Source: Solobacterium sp.
GTDB taxonomy: Bacteria; Bacillota_I; Bacilli_A; Erysipelotrichales; Erysipelotrichaceae
NCBI GenBank assembly: GCA_017543025.1
Contig: JAFYGX010000114.1
Coordinates: 1-5,459 of the forward strand
Length of the DNA stretch: 5,459 nt
Direction: 5' to 3'
In this document: piece by piece, positions 1-5,459 of the stretch
Layout: the number at the start of each line of letters is the position of its first letter
How positions within the stretch are numbered: the first letter of the stretch is position 1
Notes under the pieces: generated by a model
Seen by the model: the letters and a program-made list of their open reading frames with translations, nothing else
What the model was told of the DNA's origin: nothing
Databases searched by the model: none
Position numbers and translations under genes: made by a program

Positions 1-1169
1 AGTATCATCTGTTCTATACCGGGCATAATGATACCGGCAATCACGGACCGGGAAAAGAATGCATCATGCATGCGGTAAGCGAAGACCGGCGAAACTGGAC
101 AAAAGTACCGGAAGATACATTCTTCAGCCCGGACGGTTATTCAAAGGATGATTTCCGTGATCCGGAAGTATTCTGGTCCGAATCCGATCAGTGTTACTGG
201 ATGCTTGTCGCGGCAAGAGAGCAGACACAGGGCGGCGTCGTAGTGAAATACACATCGGATGACCTGAAACACTGGAAGTTTGAAGGACCGATCTATGCAC
301 CGCATGAGCAGTATATGCTGGAGTGCCCGGATCTGTTTTCAATCAATAGTACATGGTATCTGACATACAGCTGGGACTGTGTCACTTATTATGCGATCGG
401 AGAGTCAGAAAACGGGCCGTTCCATGCGCCGCATGACAATGTGTTTGATGGAAACGGATTTATCTTTTACGCCGCAAAGACCGCAGAATTCAAAGATATG
501 ACACTGTTATGCGGATGGCTTGGCAGGGCGGGACTGACGTCGGATTCCGCCGTTTATCAATGGGCCGGTAATGTTCTGAATCACCAGCTTGTACAGAAGG
601 AAGATAAAACGCTCGGCGTGAAGGCGCCGGATCTGTTTGGGGCATATTTCACACAGGACAGGGATTTTCGCATGGTAAAGAAAGCCGGCAATGTGAAGAT
701 CAGGGATAAGCATGCCGAGCTGACGCCCGATGCAGACGGCTATGCACTGGCGGATCTTGGGACGCGGCCAGCGTCCATGATGCTGGAATGTGATGTTTCT
801 CTGGATGAAGACGGCCGGGCAGGATTTGCGTTCGGCGGGATGAACGGAGATGAAACCTGGACGGCGTTATGCCTGGATGCAGAAAACGGACTTCTCCATT
901 ACGAGGGGTATCAGATCAGCCAGCTTTCTGCCTTTGAACCGATGGCATATACCCGATTTGATTTCTCGTCTTCGCCGGTGCATCATGTGAAGCTGATATT
1001 TGAAAACGAGATTGCGGTTCTTTATGTGGACGAGGAAAAAGCATTCAGCAGCCGGATTACCCATTCCATAAACGGCGCACATATCGGCCTGTTTGCTGAA
1101 AAGGGAGCTGCGACATTTGATTCCATTACAATGAAGCTTCCTCCGAAAACAGTGGAACAGGATGATTGA
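1..1169 (+). CDS. Glycoside hydrolase family 32 beta-fructosidase (sucrose / sucrose-6-phosphate / fructan hydrolase), 5' partial
   Basis: The gene runs in from the left edge. The frame is already open at base 3, where the residues YHLFYTGH precede the first ATG at 66, so that ATG is internal and no true start is visible. About 388 residues are present; GH32 enzymes usually have about 450-500, so the N-terminal part with the WMNDPNG nucleophile motif is missing. Visible GH32 marks are the FYTG-type motif at the edge, the RDP motif (bases 156-164, within FRDPEVFW) whose Asp stabilises the transition state, and the EC motif (bases 321-326, within LECPDLF) whose Glu is the acid/base. A DGNGFIFYAAKTA segment and LLCGWLGR follow, closing the five-bladed propeller. 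The last ~150 residues form the GH32 C-terminal beta-sandwich (FENEIAVLYVDEEKAFSSRI, GLFAEKGAATFDS). It should hydrolyse terminal beta-fructosyl bonds. Whether the substrate is sucrose, sucrose-6-phosphate or a fructan cannot be told from this part. No membrane or anchor segment follows the sandwich. Confidence 0.93.
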   Translation, partial: YHLFYTGHNDTGNHGPGKECIMHAVSEDRRNWTKVPEDTFFSPDGYSKDDFRDPEVFWSESDQCYWMLVAAREQTQGGVVVKYTSDDLKHWKFEGPIYAPHEQYMLECPDLFSINSTWYLTYSWDCVTYYAIGESENGPFHAPHDNVFDGNGFIFYAAKTAEFKDMTLLCGWLGRAGLTSDSAVYQWAGNVLNHQLVQKEDKTLGVKAPDLFGAYFTQDRDFRMVKKAGNVKIRDKHAELTPDADGYALADLGTRPASMMLECDVSLDEDGRAGFAFGGMNGDETWTALCLDAENGLLHYEGYQISQLSAFEPMAYTRFDFSSSPVHHVKLIFENEIAVLYVDEEKAFSSRITHSINGAHIGLFAEKGAATFDSITMKLPPKTVEQDD

Positions 1170-1202
1170 GAATACGCCGCTGGCCACAGAAAATGAATCA
1201 GT

Positions 1203-1238
1203 AACAGAAAAAACTCCGCGGTACGGAGTTTTTCTGTT
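1203..1238. terminator. Bidirectional intrinsic terminator between the GH32 gene and thl
   Basis: The core stem is CTCCG (1214-1218) with CGGAG (1224-1228) around a 5-base loop. It continues outward through a run of six A on the left and five T on the right, then CAGAAA-type pairing to 1203 and 1238 with a one-base bulge. Read on plus, the stem ends in TTTTT; read on minus, it ends in TTTTTT, so it can stop both converging genes. It lies 33 bases after the GH32 stop and 24 bases after the thl stop. There is no other feature in the 93-base gap. Confidence 0.85.
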
Positions 1239-1262
1239 ATCCGATTTGAATGATTCTGCGGT

Positions 1263-2438
1263 TCAGCGTTCGACCAGCGCTGCGCATCCCATGCCGCCGC
1301 CCACACAGAGCGTCGCAAGGCCTTTCTTTGCGTCCCGGCGTTTCATTTCATAGAGCAGGGTTACAAGGATTCTGGCTCCGGAGCATCCGACCGGATGGCC
1401 GAGGGCAATGCCGCCGCCGTTGACATTCAGTCTGGAATGATCCCATTTCAGCTCTTTTTCTACCGCAACAGACTGCGCTGCGAATGCTTCATTTGCCTCA
1501 ATGAGGTCAAGATCATCGACTGTCCAGCCGGTCTTTGCGAATACTTTCTTTGTCGCGGCTACCGGGCCGATTCCCATGATGGACGGTTCAACGCCGGCAA
1601 GATCGCCATACACCCAGTAAGCAAGCGGGGTGATGCCGAGTTCCTTTGCTTTTTCTTCACTCATGATGACCAGGGCAGCGGCACCGTCATTGATGCCGGA
1701 GGAGTTGCCTGCTGTCACGACACCGTCCTTTTTAAAAGCCGGCTTCAGTTTTGCGAGTGCTTCCATTGTGGTGCCTGGCCGGTTTCCTTCATCGGTATCG
1801 AACACAATGTCGCCTTTTTTTGTTCTGATTGTTACCGGAACGATTTCTTCTCTGAATTTTCCGTCGGCAATCGCTTTTTCGCATTTCTGCTGACTTTCAA
1901 CAGCGAAGGCGTCGAGTTCCTCTCTTGAAAGATTCCACTGTTCGGCAATGTTCTCTGCGGTAATGCCCATGTGATAGTTTTCAAATGCGTCATTGAGGCC
2001 GTCGCGGATCATAGCATCTTCCATCATCGCTCCGTTCATCCGGTAACCGAAGCGTGCTTTTGTCAGAAGGTAAGGGGCCAGATTCATGTTTTCCATGCCT
2101 CCGGCAACCATGATGTCACGGTCGCCCATTGCGATCAGCTTGGCCGCAAGGTTCACGCAGTGCAGACCGCTGCCGCAGAGGACGTTGATTGTAGTGGCCG
2201 GCACTTCGACCGGAATACCGGCGTTTACCGCTGACTGACGGGCAGGATTCTGACCGTTTCCGGCCTGAATCACATTTCCCATATATACTTCTTCTACCAT
2301 ATCCGCCTGAATACCGGCACGGGCGATTGCTTCACGGATGACGATTGTACCAAGTTCTGTTGCCGGAATATCTTTCAGGGTGCCGCCGAATTTTCCGATC
2401 GGCGTCCGGCATGCACTTGCGATAACTGCTTTTCTCAT
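1263..2438 (-). CDS. thl: Acetyl-CoA acetyltransferase (thiolase II)
   Basis: A 391-residue thiolase, the usual family length. It condenses two acetyl-CoA to acetoacetyl-CoA plus CoA in the cytoplasm, the first step of butyrate formation; the reaction is reversible. All catalytic elements are present at canonical positions: nucleophile Cys88 in NVLCGSG, the NEAFA loop at 316-320, His348 in [10 protein letters not shown], and the acid/base Cys378 in CVGGGMG. The segment YHMGITAEN (about 155-163) and the start [19 protein letters not shown] are typical of acetoacetyl-CoA thiolases. The frame is open nine codons further upstream to 2465, but the start at 2436-2438 is chosen because GGAG lies 8 bases before it and the family begins with this MRKAV-type sequence. 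The longer start would overlap buk. It is the last gene of the ptb-buk-thl operon, 23 bases after buk. The name atoB or thlA would serve equally well; substrate chain length is inferred from context. Confidence 0.95.
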   Translation of the reverse strand: MRKAVIASACRTPIGKFGGTLKDIPATELGTIVIREAIARAGIQADMVEEVYMGNVIQAGNGQNPARQSAVNAGIPVEVPATTINVLCGSGLHCVNLAAKLIAMGDRDIMVAGGMENMNLAPYLLTKARFGYRMNGAMMEDAMIRDGLNDAFENYHMGITAENIAEQWNLSREELDAFAVESQQKCEKAIADGKFREEIVPVTIRTKKGDIVFDTDEGNRPGTTMEALAKLKPAFKKDGVVTAGNSSGINDGAAALVIMSEEKAKELGITPLAYWVYGDLAGVEPSIMGIGPVAATKKVFAKTGWTVDDLDLIEANEAFAAQSVAVEKELKWDHSRLNVNGGGIALGHPVGCSGARILVTLLYEMKRRDAKKGLATLCVGGGMGCAALVER

Positions 2439-2446
2439 GTTTATTT

Positions 2447-2450
2447 CTCC
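2447..2450 (-). promoter_or_regulatory. Ribosome binding site of thl
   Basis: On the minus strand GGAG, within TGGAGAAATAAAC, stands 8 bases before the ATG at 2438. This decides the thl start against the in-frame upstream ATG at 2465, which would sit on the end of buk. Confidence 0.8.
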
Positions 2451-2461
2451 ATTACCATGAA

Positions 2462-3541
2462 TCATTCGTTTTCGTAAATGCGGGCTTCTTCTTCGCCTTT
2501 CAGTACACGAAGGGCGCCCAGGGCAAGGGCGATCATTTCACGTTCACCTGGAATTGCGACGACCGGTGCGATCCAGCCGACACGTTCCTCAATACCTTTG
2601 ACGATTCCCTTGTCATAAGCGATGCCGCCGGTAAGAATTGTCGCGTCGATTTTTCCGAAGTTCACGGTCGCAAGTGCTGCAATATCTTTGGCGTGCTGGT
2701 AAATGAACGCTTCCCGGACAATTCTTGCCTGTTCGTCACCGGCTTCGATCCGTTTCACGACTTCACGCATATCTGCGGTGCCAAGATAGGCGACCATTCC
2801 TGCGTCACCGACTGCCCGCTTCATCATTGCATCGACGGTCGGATATTTTCCGGAGTAGCAGAGGCGGATCAGATCGCCGACCGGAACTGCACCGGAGCGG
2901 GTCGGAGAAAAAGCACCGTCGCCGTCAAGGCCGTTGTACATGTCAATGCATTTTCCGTTTCTGATGATGACAGTTGTGCAGCCGCCGCCCATATGAGCGA
3001 CGACACAGGTGACATCTTCGAATTTTTTACCGACGGATTCGGCATATTCCCGTGTTACGGCACGGATGTTCAGCGCATGGATCAGTGAACGCCGCTGAAT
3101 GTCCGGCATTCCGGAGATCCGGGCGACGGGAATAAGTTCATCGACAGCGGTCGGATCAACGATATAGGAAGGCTTTCCGAGGGGATCGGCGATTTTCCTT
3201 GCGAGCAGACCGCCGAGGTTAGCCGCATGGTCGCCATGCAGGGCGATCGAAAGGTCATAGACGATCGCATCATTTACGAGATAGGTGCCGGCTTCGATCG
3301 GATGGAGATAGCCGCCGCGCCCGACGCATGCATCAAGCTTGGTGACATCGTAATTCTGATCCTTCAGATAGTTCATGATGACGCGGTAACGGAAATCGAG
3401 CTGATCGATTGTCTTGGGATATTTCGCCATCTCATCGGAAGGGTGATTCAGAACGGTTTCGGATACCATCTGATTGTCTTCAAACAGAGCGATCTTTGTT
3501 GAAGTGGAGCCTGGGTTGATTGCCAGAATATTGAATGCCAT
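2462..3541 (-). CDS. buk: Butyrate kinase
   Basis: A 359-residue member of the acetate/butyrate kinase (ASKHA) family, close to the usual 355-358 of Buk and shorter than acetate kinase (~400). It transfers phosphate from butyryl phosphate to ADP, giving butyrate and ATP. The N-terminal phosphate loop NPGSTSTK is at residues 9-16. Other family marks are VGRGG at 73-77, the HALNIRAV block at 155-162, the AHMGGG phosphate motif at 182-187, [10 protein letters not shown] at 208-217 carrying the likely catalytic Arg215, and the adenosine-side LTGGIAYD at 303-310. The C-terminus has [21 protein letters not shown], characteristic of Buk. The ATG at 3541 is preceded by a perfect AGGAGG at 5 bases. 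It lies 10 bases after ptb and 23 before thl. Branched-chain acyl phosphates (isobutyrate, isovalerate) are possible alternative substrates, but the thiolase neighbour favours butyrate. Confidence 0.95.
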   Translation of the reverse strand: MAFNILAINPGSTSTKIALFEDNQMVSETVLNHPSDEMAKYPKTIDQLDFRYRVIMNYLKDQNYDVTKLDACVGRGGYLHPIEAGTYLVNDAIVYDLSIALHGDHAANLGGLLARKIADPLGKPSYIVDPTAVDELIPVARISGMPDIQRRSLIHALNIRAVTREYAESVGKKFEDVTCVVAHMGGGCTTVIIRNGKCIDMYNGLDGDGAFSPTRSGAVPVGDLIRLCYSGKYPTVDAMMKRAVGDAGMVAYLGTADMREVVKRIEAGDEQARIVREAFIYQHAKDIAALATVNFGKIDATILTGGIAYDKGIVKGIEERVGWIAPVVAIPGEREMIALALGALRVLKGEEEARIYENE

Positions 3542-3546
3542 ACATG

Positions 3547-3552
3547 CCTCCT
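3547..3552 (-). promoter_or_regulatory. Ribosome binding site of buk, sharing a base with the ptb stop codon
   Basis: The minus strand reads TAAGGAGGCATGTATGG: the TAA is the ptb stop and its last base begins AGGAGG for buk. The spacing to the buk ATG at 3541 is 5 bases. An ATG four bases earlier (3545-3543) is out of frame and too close to the SD. The layout suggests that ribosomes ending ptb help start buk. Confidence 0.85.
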
Positions 3553-4481
3553 TATGCAGCTGCTTTTTTCATGCTTTCCGATACGACTGCCGCAAGGGCG
3601 ATGGAATTGACTTTGACTTCCTTGGTATCGGAGCGGGATGTCAGGATGACCGGAGCTTTGGTTCCGGTAAGGATGTTTCCGTTTTTGATGCCCGGCACCA
3701 TGTGTACCATAGCTTTGTATACGAGGTTTCCGGCATGGATATCCGGGAAGAGAAGCACATCTGCTTTACCTGCACATGGACGATCCTGTGCCTTCTTTTC
3801 GACCGCAGCCTCTTCATAGAGAGCAATGTCGAGGGAAAGCGGTCCGTCCACGACACAGCTGTCGCCGAACTCGCCGGCTTCATATGCTTTGCGGAGTTCA
3901 TCCGCATCGACCGTAACCTGCATCTTGGGATTGATGACTTCCACTGCGGCAAGCGGTGCGACGCAGGGCTTTTCAATGCCGCAGGCATGTGCCACGTCAA
4001 CGGAATAGCGGATGATAGCCTTTTTGTCTTCCAGCGTTGGATACGGCATGAAGGCGACATCGCTGAGAAAGAGAAGATGGTCGATATGCGGTACTTCAAA
4101 AACACATACATGCGAAAGGGGCTTACCGGTGCGCAGTCCGACGTCCTTGTTCAGAACGCTTTTCAGAAAGTCCTTCGTGTTGAGCAGGCCTTTCATGTAC
4201 ATATCCGCTTCACCGTCATGTACGAGTTTTACAGCCGCAAGGCTTGCGGCAACATTTTCTGGCTCGTTGATGATCCGGAATGCATTGGCATCGATCCCGA
4301 GCTTTTCGCATAATTCACGGATCTTCGCTTCATCTCCGACCAGAATGGCATCGACAATGCCGAGGCTGTGTGCTTCATTTACCGCTTCGAGCACCGCTTC
4401 GTCCTCGGCGCAGGCAACGGAAAGCACCTTTTTACTGCATGTTCTGACCCTGGAAAGAAGGTCGTCAAATGATTTGCTCAT
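3552..4481 (-). CDS. ptb: Phosphate butyryltransferase (phosphotransbutyrylase)
   Basis: A 309-residue member of the phosphate acetyl/butyryltransferase family; Ptb proteins are usually about 300 residues. It converts butyryl-CoA and phosphate to butyryl phosphate and CoA, supplying Buk. Diagnostic blocks are MKGLLNTKDFLKSVLNK at about 96-112 followed by VGLRTG, the FLSDVAFMPYPTLEDK segment at about 138-153, DGPLSLDIA at 212-220, and KADVLLFPDIHAGNLVYK at 239-256, with GTKAPVILTSRSDT at 273-286. The run to the C-terminus is uninterrupted. The frame stays open 24 codons upstream to an ATG at 4553, but those codons would translate the promoter region and resemble nothing in the family. The start at 4481 follows an AGGAGG and gives the expected N-terminus. 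It is first in the operon. Adjacency to buk and the sequence blocks support Ptb over phosphate acetyltransferase. Confidence 0.94.
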   Translation of the reverse strand: MSKSFDDLLSRVRTCSKKVLSVACAEDEAVLEAVNEAHSLGIVDAILVGDEAKIRELCEKLGIDANAFRIINEPENVAASLAAVKLVHDGEADMYMKGLLNTKDFLKSVLNKDVGLRTGKPLSHVCVFEVPHIDHLLFLSDVAFMPYPTLEDKKAIIRYSVDVAHACGIEKPCVAPLAAVEVINPKMQVTVDADELRKAYEAGEFGDSCVVDGPLSLDIALYEEAAVEKKAQDRPCAGKADVLLFPDIHAGNLVYKAMVHMVPGIKNGNILTGTKAPVILTSRSDTKEVKVNSIALAAVVSESMKKAAA

Positions 4482-4494
4482 AAAAACAGCTTTT

Positions 4495-4500
4495 CCTCCT
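4495..4500 (-). promoter_or_regulatory. Ribosome binding site of ptb with long spacing
   Basis: A full AGGAGG on the minus strand lies 13 bases before the ATG at 4481, longer than the usual 5-9. The spacer is A- and T-rich (AAAAGCTGTTTTT), and its AAAAGC and GCTGTTTTT parts could fold weakly and shorten the effective distance. There is no alternative in-frame start codon between the site and this ATG. Confidence 0.6.
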
Positions 4501-4505
4501 TGGAA

Positions 4506-4511
4506 TATAAT
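4506..4511 (+). promoter_or_regulatory. Candidate -10 element for coaD
   Basis: An exact TATAAT on the plus strand. The hexamer 17 bases upstream (AAAACA, 4483-4488) is a poor -35, matching 3/6. A rival has the opposite weakness: TTCACA at 4536-4541 (5/6) with GGCAAT 17 bases on at 4559-4564 (3/6). If the TATAAT is used, the coaD leader is about 97 bases, and the promoter lies inside the transcribed start of ptb. Confidence 0.3.
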
Positions 4512-4524
4512 TTTACCGCTTAAT

Positions 4525-4553
4525 ATGGTAACATTTTCACATGTCCCATACAA
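4525..4553 (-). promoter_or_regulatory. Candidate promoter of the ptb-buk-thl operon
   Basis: On the minus strand TTGTAT (4553-4548) stands 17 bases before TACCAT (4530-4525), which is preceded by TGT as in an extended -10. Matches to the consensus are 3/6 and 4/6. Initiation would fall near 4518, giving a leader of about 37 bases. A competing -10, TAAAAT at 4515-4510, would start transcription almost on top of the SD. Assigned by eye only. Confidence 0.35.
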
Positions 4554-4568
4554 GGTTCGGCAATGGGA
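4544..4568. repeat. Inverted repeat TCCCAT / ATGGGA in the ptb-coaD regulatory region
   Basis: TCCCAT at 4544-4549 is exactly complementary to ATGGGA at 4563-4568, around a 13-base centre. It overlaps the candidate -35 of the ptb operon (4548-4553), so it could be an operator. At 25 bases with 6-base arms it could also be chance. It resembles no operator I can name. Confidence 0.3.
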
Positions 4569-4570
4569 AT

Positions 4571-4586
4571 CCAGAGGAGAATCTGG
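4571..4586 (+). repeat. Small hairpin in the coaD leader (CCAGA / TCTGG)
   Basis: CCAGA (4571-4575) pairs with TCTGG (4582-4586) around a 6-base loop GGAGAA, 28 bases before the coaD start. It is followed by CTTTAAAA rather than a T-run, so it is not a convincing terminator. The GGAG in the loop is not followed by a start codon at useful spacing. Its role, if any, is unknown. Confidence 0.25.
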
Positions 4587-4599
4587 CTTTAAAACAATT

Positions 4600-4606
4600 G
4601 GAAGGA
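4600..4606 (+). promoter_or_regulatory. Ribosome binding site of coaD
   Basis: GGAAGGA stands 8 bases before the ATG at 4615. It sets the coaD start: the same frame is open back to 4012, but that extra 201-codon stretch runs antisense through ptb and the promoter region. Confidence 0.75.
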
Positions 4607-4614
4607 ACAGTATT

Positions 4615-5115
4615 ATGAAAGCATGTTATCCCGGAACATTTGATCCGATTACAAAAGGGCATCTTGACATCATTCAGCGAGCTTCCCGGATGTTTGATGA
4701 AGTGGTTGTGCTGATCATGCGCAACCCGTACAAGACCTGTCTGTTTTCGGAGGAGGAACGGAAGGAAATGATCGAGGAATCGATTGCCGGAATTGCGCAT
4801 CCCGAACGGGTCAGAGTCATGATCGGCTCCGGACTTACCGCGATGTTTGCGGAATCGATCGGCGCATCAGCTCTGATTCGCGGCATCCGGGCGGTAACGG
4901 ATTATGAATATGAACTGATGCAGGCGACGGCAAACATGCAGCTGAATGAGAAAATCGAAACGCTGCTGATGATCGCAAGACCGGAATACTCATTTCTGAG
5001 CTCCAGCGTCGTCAAGGAGATCGGCCTCAATCAGGGTGATTTTTCCGGGATGATTCCACCGGAAATCTACGGAAAAGTAAACCGGGCATTTGAAGCGAAA
5101 CGGAAAAATCTCTGA
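4615..5115 (+). CDS. coaD: Phosphopantetheine adenylyltransferase (PPAT)
   Basis: A 166-residue protein, full length for bacterial CoaD (about 159-168). It transfers AMP from ATP to 4'-phosphopantetheine, making dephospho-CoA and pyrophosphate, the penultimate and usually rate-controlling step of CoA synthesis in the cytoplasm. The nucleotidyltransferase motif T/HxGH is present as TKGH at 13-16 inside YPGTFDPITKGHLDII. Further marks are NPYKTCLFSEEER at 38-49, the RGIRAVTDYEYE block at 89-100, and the YSFLSSSVVKEI motif at 125-136 corresponding to the ISSS signature. NQGDFSGMIPPEI follows near the end. It stands alone on the plus strand, divergent from ptb across 133 bases, and is followed by a hairpin. 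In many Firmicutes coaD follows an rsmD-like methyltransferase gene; that partner is not here. Confidence 0.96.
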   Translation: MKACYPGTFDPITKGHLDIIQRASRMFDEVVVLIMRNPYKTCLFSEEERKEMIEESIAGIAHPERVRVMIGSGLTAMFAESIGASALIRGIRAVTDYEYELMQATANMQLNEKIETLLMIARPEYSFLSSSVVKEIGLNQGDFSGMIPPEIYGKVNRAFEAKRKNL

Positions 5116-5129
5116 ACCGCGCTTCCGAC

Positions 5130-5162
5130 CTGCGGGGTCTTCCGCAGATTTCGTGATTTTTT
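5130..5162 (+). terminator. Probable terminator after coaD
   Basis: CTGCGG (5130-5135) pairs with CCGCAG (5142-5147) around a 6-base loop, 14 bases after the coaD stop. The T-rich tail is broken: ATTTCGTGA comes before the run of six T at 5157-5162. The stem is strong but the tail imperfect, so efficiency may be moderate. Confidence 0.65.
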
Positions 5163-5203
5163 ACAGCTGATCAGGTAGTATGATGGATAGAGAAACAGCT
5201 GAT
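5163..5203 (+). repeat. Direct repeat ACAGCTGAT, two copies
   Basis: ACAGCTGAT occurs at 5163-5171 and 5195-5203, so the copies are 32 bases apart (about three helical turns), flanking the TATGAT at 5179-5184. Each copy contains the palindrome CAGCTG. It could be a paired binding site or chance. Confidence 0.3.
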
Positions 5204-5209
5204 TTTTCA

Positions 5210-5292
5210 GTGTGTCTGCAGCTACAGGAAAGAAGAAGGTAGCGTCTAAAGTCTATGAAAAACCGGGACTGAGAACTCCCGGAAAGACACAC
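5210..5292 (+). other. Potential structured RNA (closed three-stem fold)
   Basis: Exact complementary arms nest inside one another. GTGTGTCT (5210-5217) pairs with AGACACAC (5285-5292), closing the domain. GCTAC (5221-5225) pairs with GTAGC (5239-5243) around a purine-rich 13-base loop. CCGGGA (5263-5268) pairs with TCCCGG (5277-5282) around an 8-base loop. ACACA at 5287-5291 could instead pair with TGTGT at 5305-5309, so two exclusive folds are conceivable. I do not recognise it as a known riboswitch, T-box, 6S or SRP RNA. Stem lengths of 5-8 bp are suggestive, not proof. Confidence 0.35.
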
Positions 5293-5309
5293 CAATGAAG
5301 TGAATGTGT

Positions 5310-5343
5310 ATCCGGAAGATCGGATGACAGTGATCTTTGAAAA
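5310..5343 (+). promoter_or_regulatory. boxB/boxA-like element, possible rRNA operon leader
   Basis: A hairpin ATCCG (5310-5314) / CGGAT (5321-5325) with a 6-base loop is followed 5 bases later by TGATCTTTGAAAA (5331-5343). This resembles the TGTTCTTTGAAAA-type boxA found before 16S genes and in 16S-23S spacers of many Firmicutes, where it binds the Nus antitermination complex. The hairpin-then-boxA order matches an rRNA leader. No 16S start (GAGTTTGATC-type) appears in the 116 bases that remain, so the call depends on sequence outside the window. Confidence 0.35.
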
Positions 5344-5459
5344 TTCAACACCACTTTGAGTACTCGAGAACGAAAAAAAGGCATGACGAAAACATCTGCA
5401 CGCATGGAATGGTATTGAATCAAGCTTGTGCTCTGTGATACTGGCCGGACATCTGGATC

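Larger units (their letters stand above)
5116..5459. other. 344-base stretch without a convincing gene
   Basis: No frame supports a recognisable protein. A plus-strand frame from ATG at 5180 stops after 20 codons. On minus a frame is open from the right edge to a TAG at 5253-5255 (68 codons), but the product resembles nothing I know. The stretch holds the coaD terminator, a repeated ACAGCTGAT (5163-5171 and 5195-5203), a TATGAT hexamer at 5179-5184 without a good -35, complementary arms that could fold into an RNA (5210-5292), and a boxB/boxA-like pair (5310-5343). The last ~115 bases hold small palindromes (GAGTACTC 5358-5365, CAAGCTTG 5421-5428) and nothing I can name. The best guess is the leader of a gene or rRNA operon beyond the right edge. 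Confidence 0.5.

Noticed and set aside
1395..1928. 177-codon plus-strand open frame opposite thl
   Set aside because: It is a shadow of the thiolase gene, with no ribosome binding site or recognisable protein sequence.
3474..4313. 279-codon plus-strand open frame opposite buk and ptb
   Set aside because: It runs antisense through two genes with clear family motifs, has no family-like sequence of its own, and its Cys/Phe/His-rich composition is typical of a reverse-strand shadow.
4482..4553. 24-codon N-terminal extension of Ptb from the ATG at 4553
   Set aside because: It would translate the promoter and SD region, matches nothing in the family, and the ATG at 4481 has its own AGGAGG.
4012..4614. 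201-codon in-frame extension of coaD upstream of the chosen start
   Set aside because: It overlaps ptb on the opposite strand. CoaD is full length from 4615, where a good ribosome binding site precedes the ATG.
5263..5282. CTGAGA within a GGGA...TCCC hairpin, recalling the TPP riboswitch
   Set aside because: The other conserved parts of the TPP aptamer (the ACCTGAT segment and the closing GTAGGGA) are missing, and no thiamine gene is seen.
5180..5459. Possible decayed gene on plus in the frame of the ATG at 5180, including a 28-codon piece that reads like protein (about 5273-5356)
   Set aside because: Four stop codons interrupt the frame and no family is recognisable. One or two frameshifts do not restore a motif, so an RNA leader or plain spacer is the simpler reading.
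5253..5459. Minus-strand frame open from the right edge for 68 codons
   Set aside because: It could be the C-terminus of a gene beyond the window, but the sequence resembles no family and there is no terminator after its stop. An open frame of this length is common by chance.
1..5459. CRISPR arrays, tRNA genes, insertion sequences or transposase genes
   Set aside because: I saw no regularly spaced repeats, no tRNA-like GTTCGANTC arm in a cloverleaf context, and no transposase or terminal inverted repeats.

Overview
The window looks like ordinary chromosome from an anaerobic, fermentative member of the Bacillota (Firmicutes). The case rests on a phosphotransbutyrylase / butyrate kinase / thiolase cluster, strong AGGAGG-type ribosome binding sites, a Firmicutes-type GH32 fructosidase and roughly 50% GC by eye. 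An Erysipelotrichia- or Clostridia-like gut bacterium would fit, but the sequence seen here cannot fix the lineage.

Layout: (1) 1-1169, plus strand, is the 3' part of a glycoside hydrolase family 32 gene that starts before the window. (2) 1203-1238 is a hairpin with A- and T-runs on its two sides, placed to stop transcription from both directions. (3) 1263-4481, minus strand, is a tight three-gene operon read in the order ptb (phosphate butyryltransferase), buk (butyrate kinase), thl (acetyl-CoA acetyltransferase), with gaps of 10 and 23 bases. (4) 4482-4614 is a divergent regulatory region with overlapping promoter candidates and two small inverted repeats. (5) 4615-5115, plus strand, is coaD (phosphopantetheine adenylyltransferase), followed by a hairpin terminator. 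(6) 5116-5459 holds no convincing gene. It contains several potential RNA stems and a boxB/boxA-like arrangement of the kind found in rRNA operon leaders, but no rRNA is reached before the window ends.

Function: the fructosidase would release fructose from sucrose or fructans for fermentation. Thiolase condenses two acetyl-CoA to acetoacetyl-CoA, the entry step of butyrate formation. Ptb and Buk carry out the exit, butyryl-CoA to butyryl phosphate to butyrate plus ATP. The middle enzymes (3-hydroxybutyryl-CoA dehydrogenase, crotonase, butyryl-CoA dehydrogenase with Etf) are not in this window and would have to lie elsewhere. CoaD makes dephospho-CoA, the precursor of the cofactor this pathway uses.

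I found no clear evidence of a new biological system. The four protein families are well known. The least explained parts are the 344-base tail after coaD and the ptb/coaD regulatory region.
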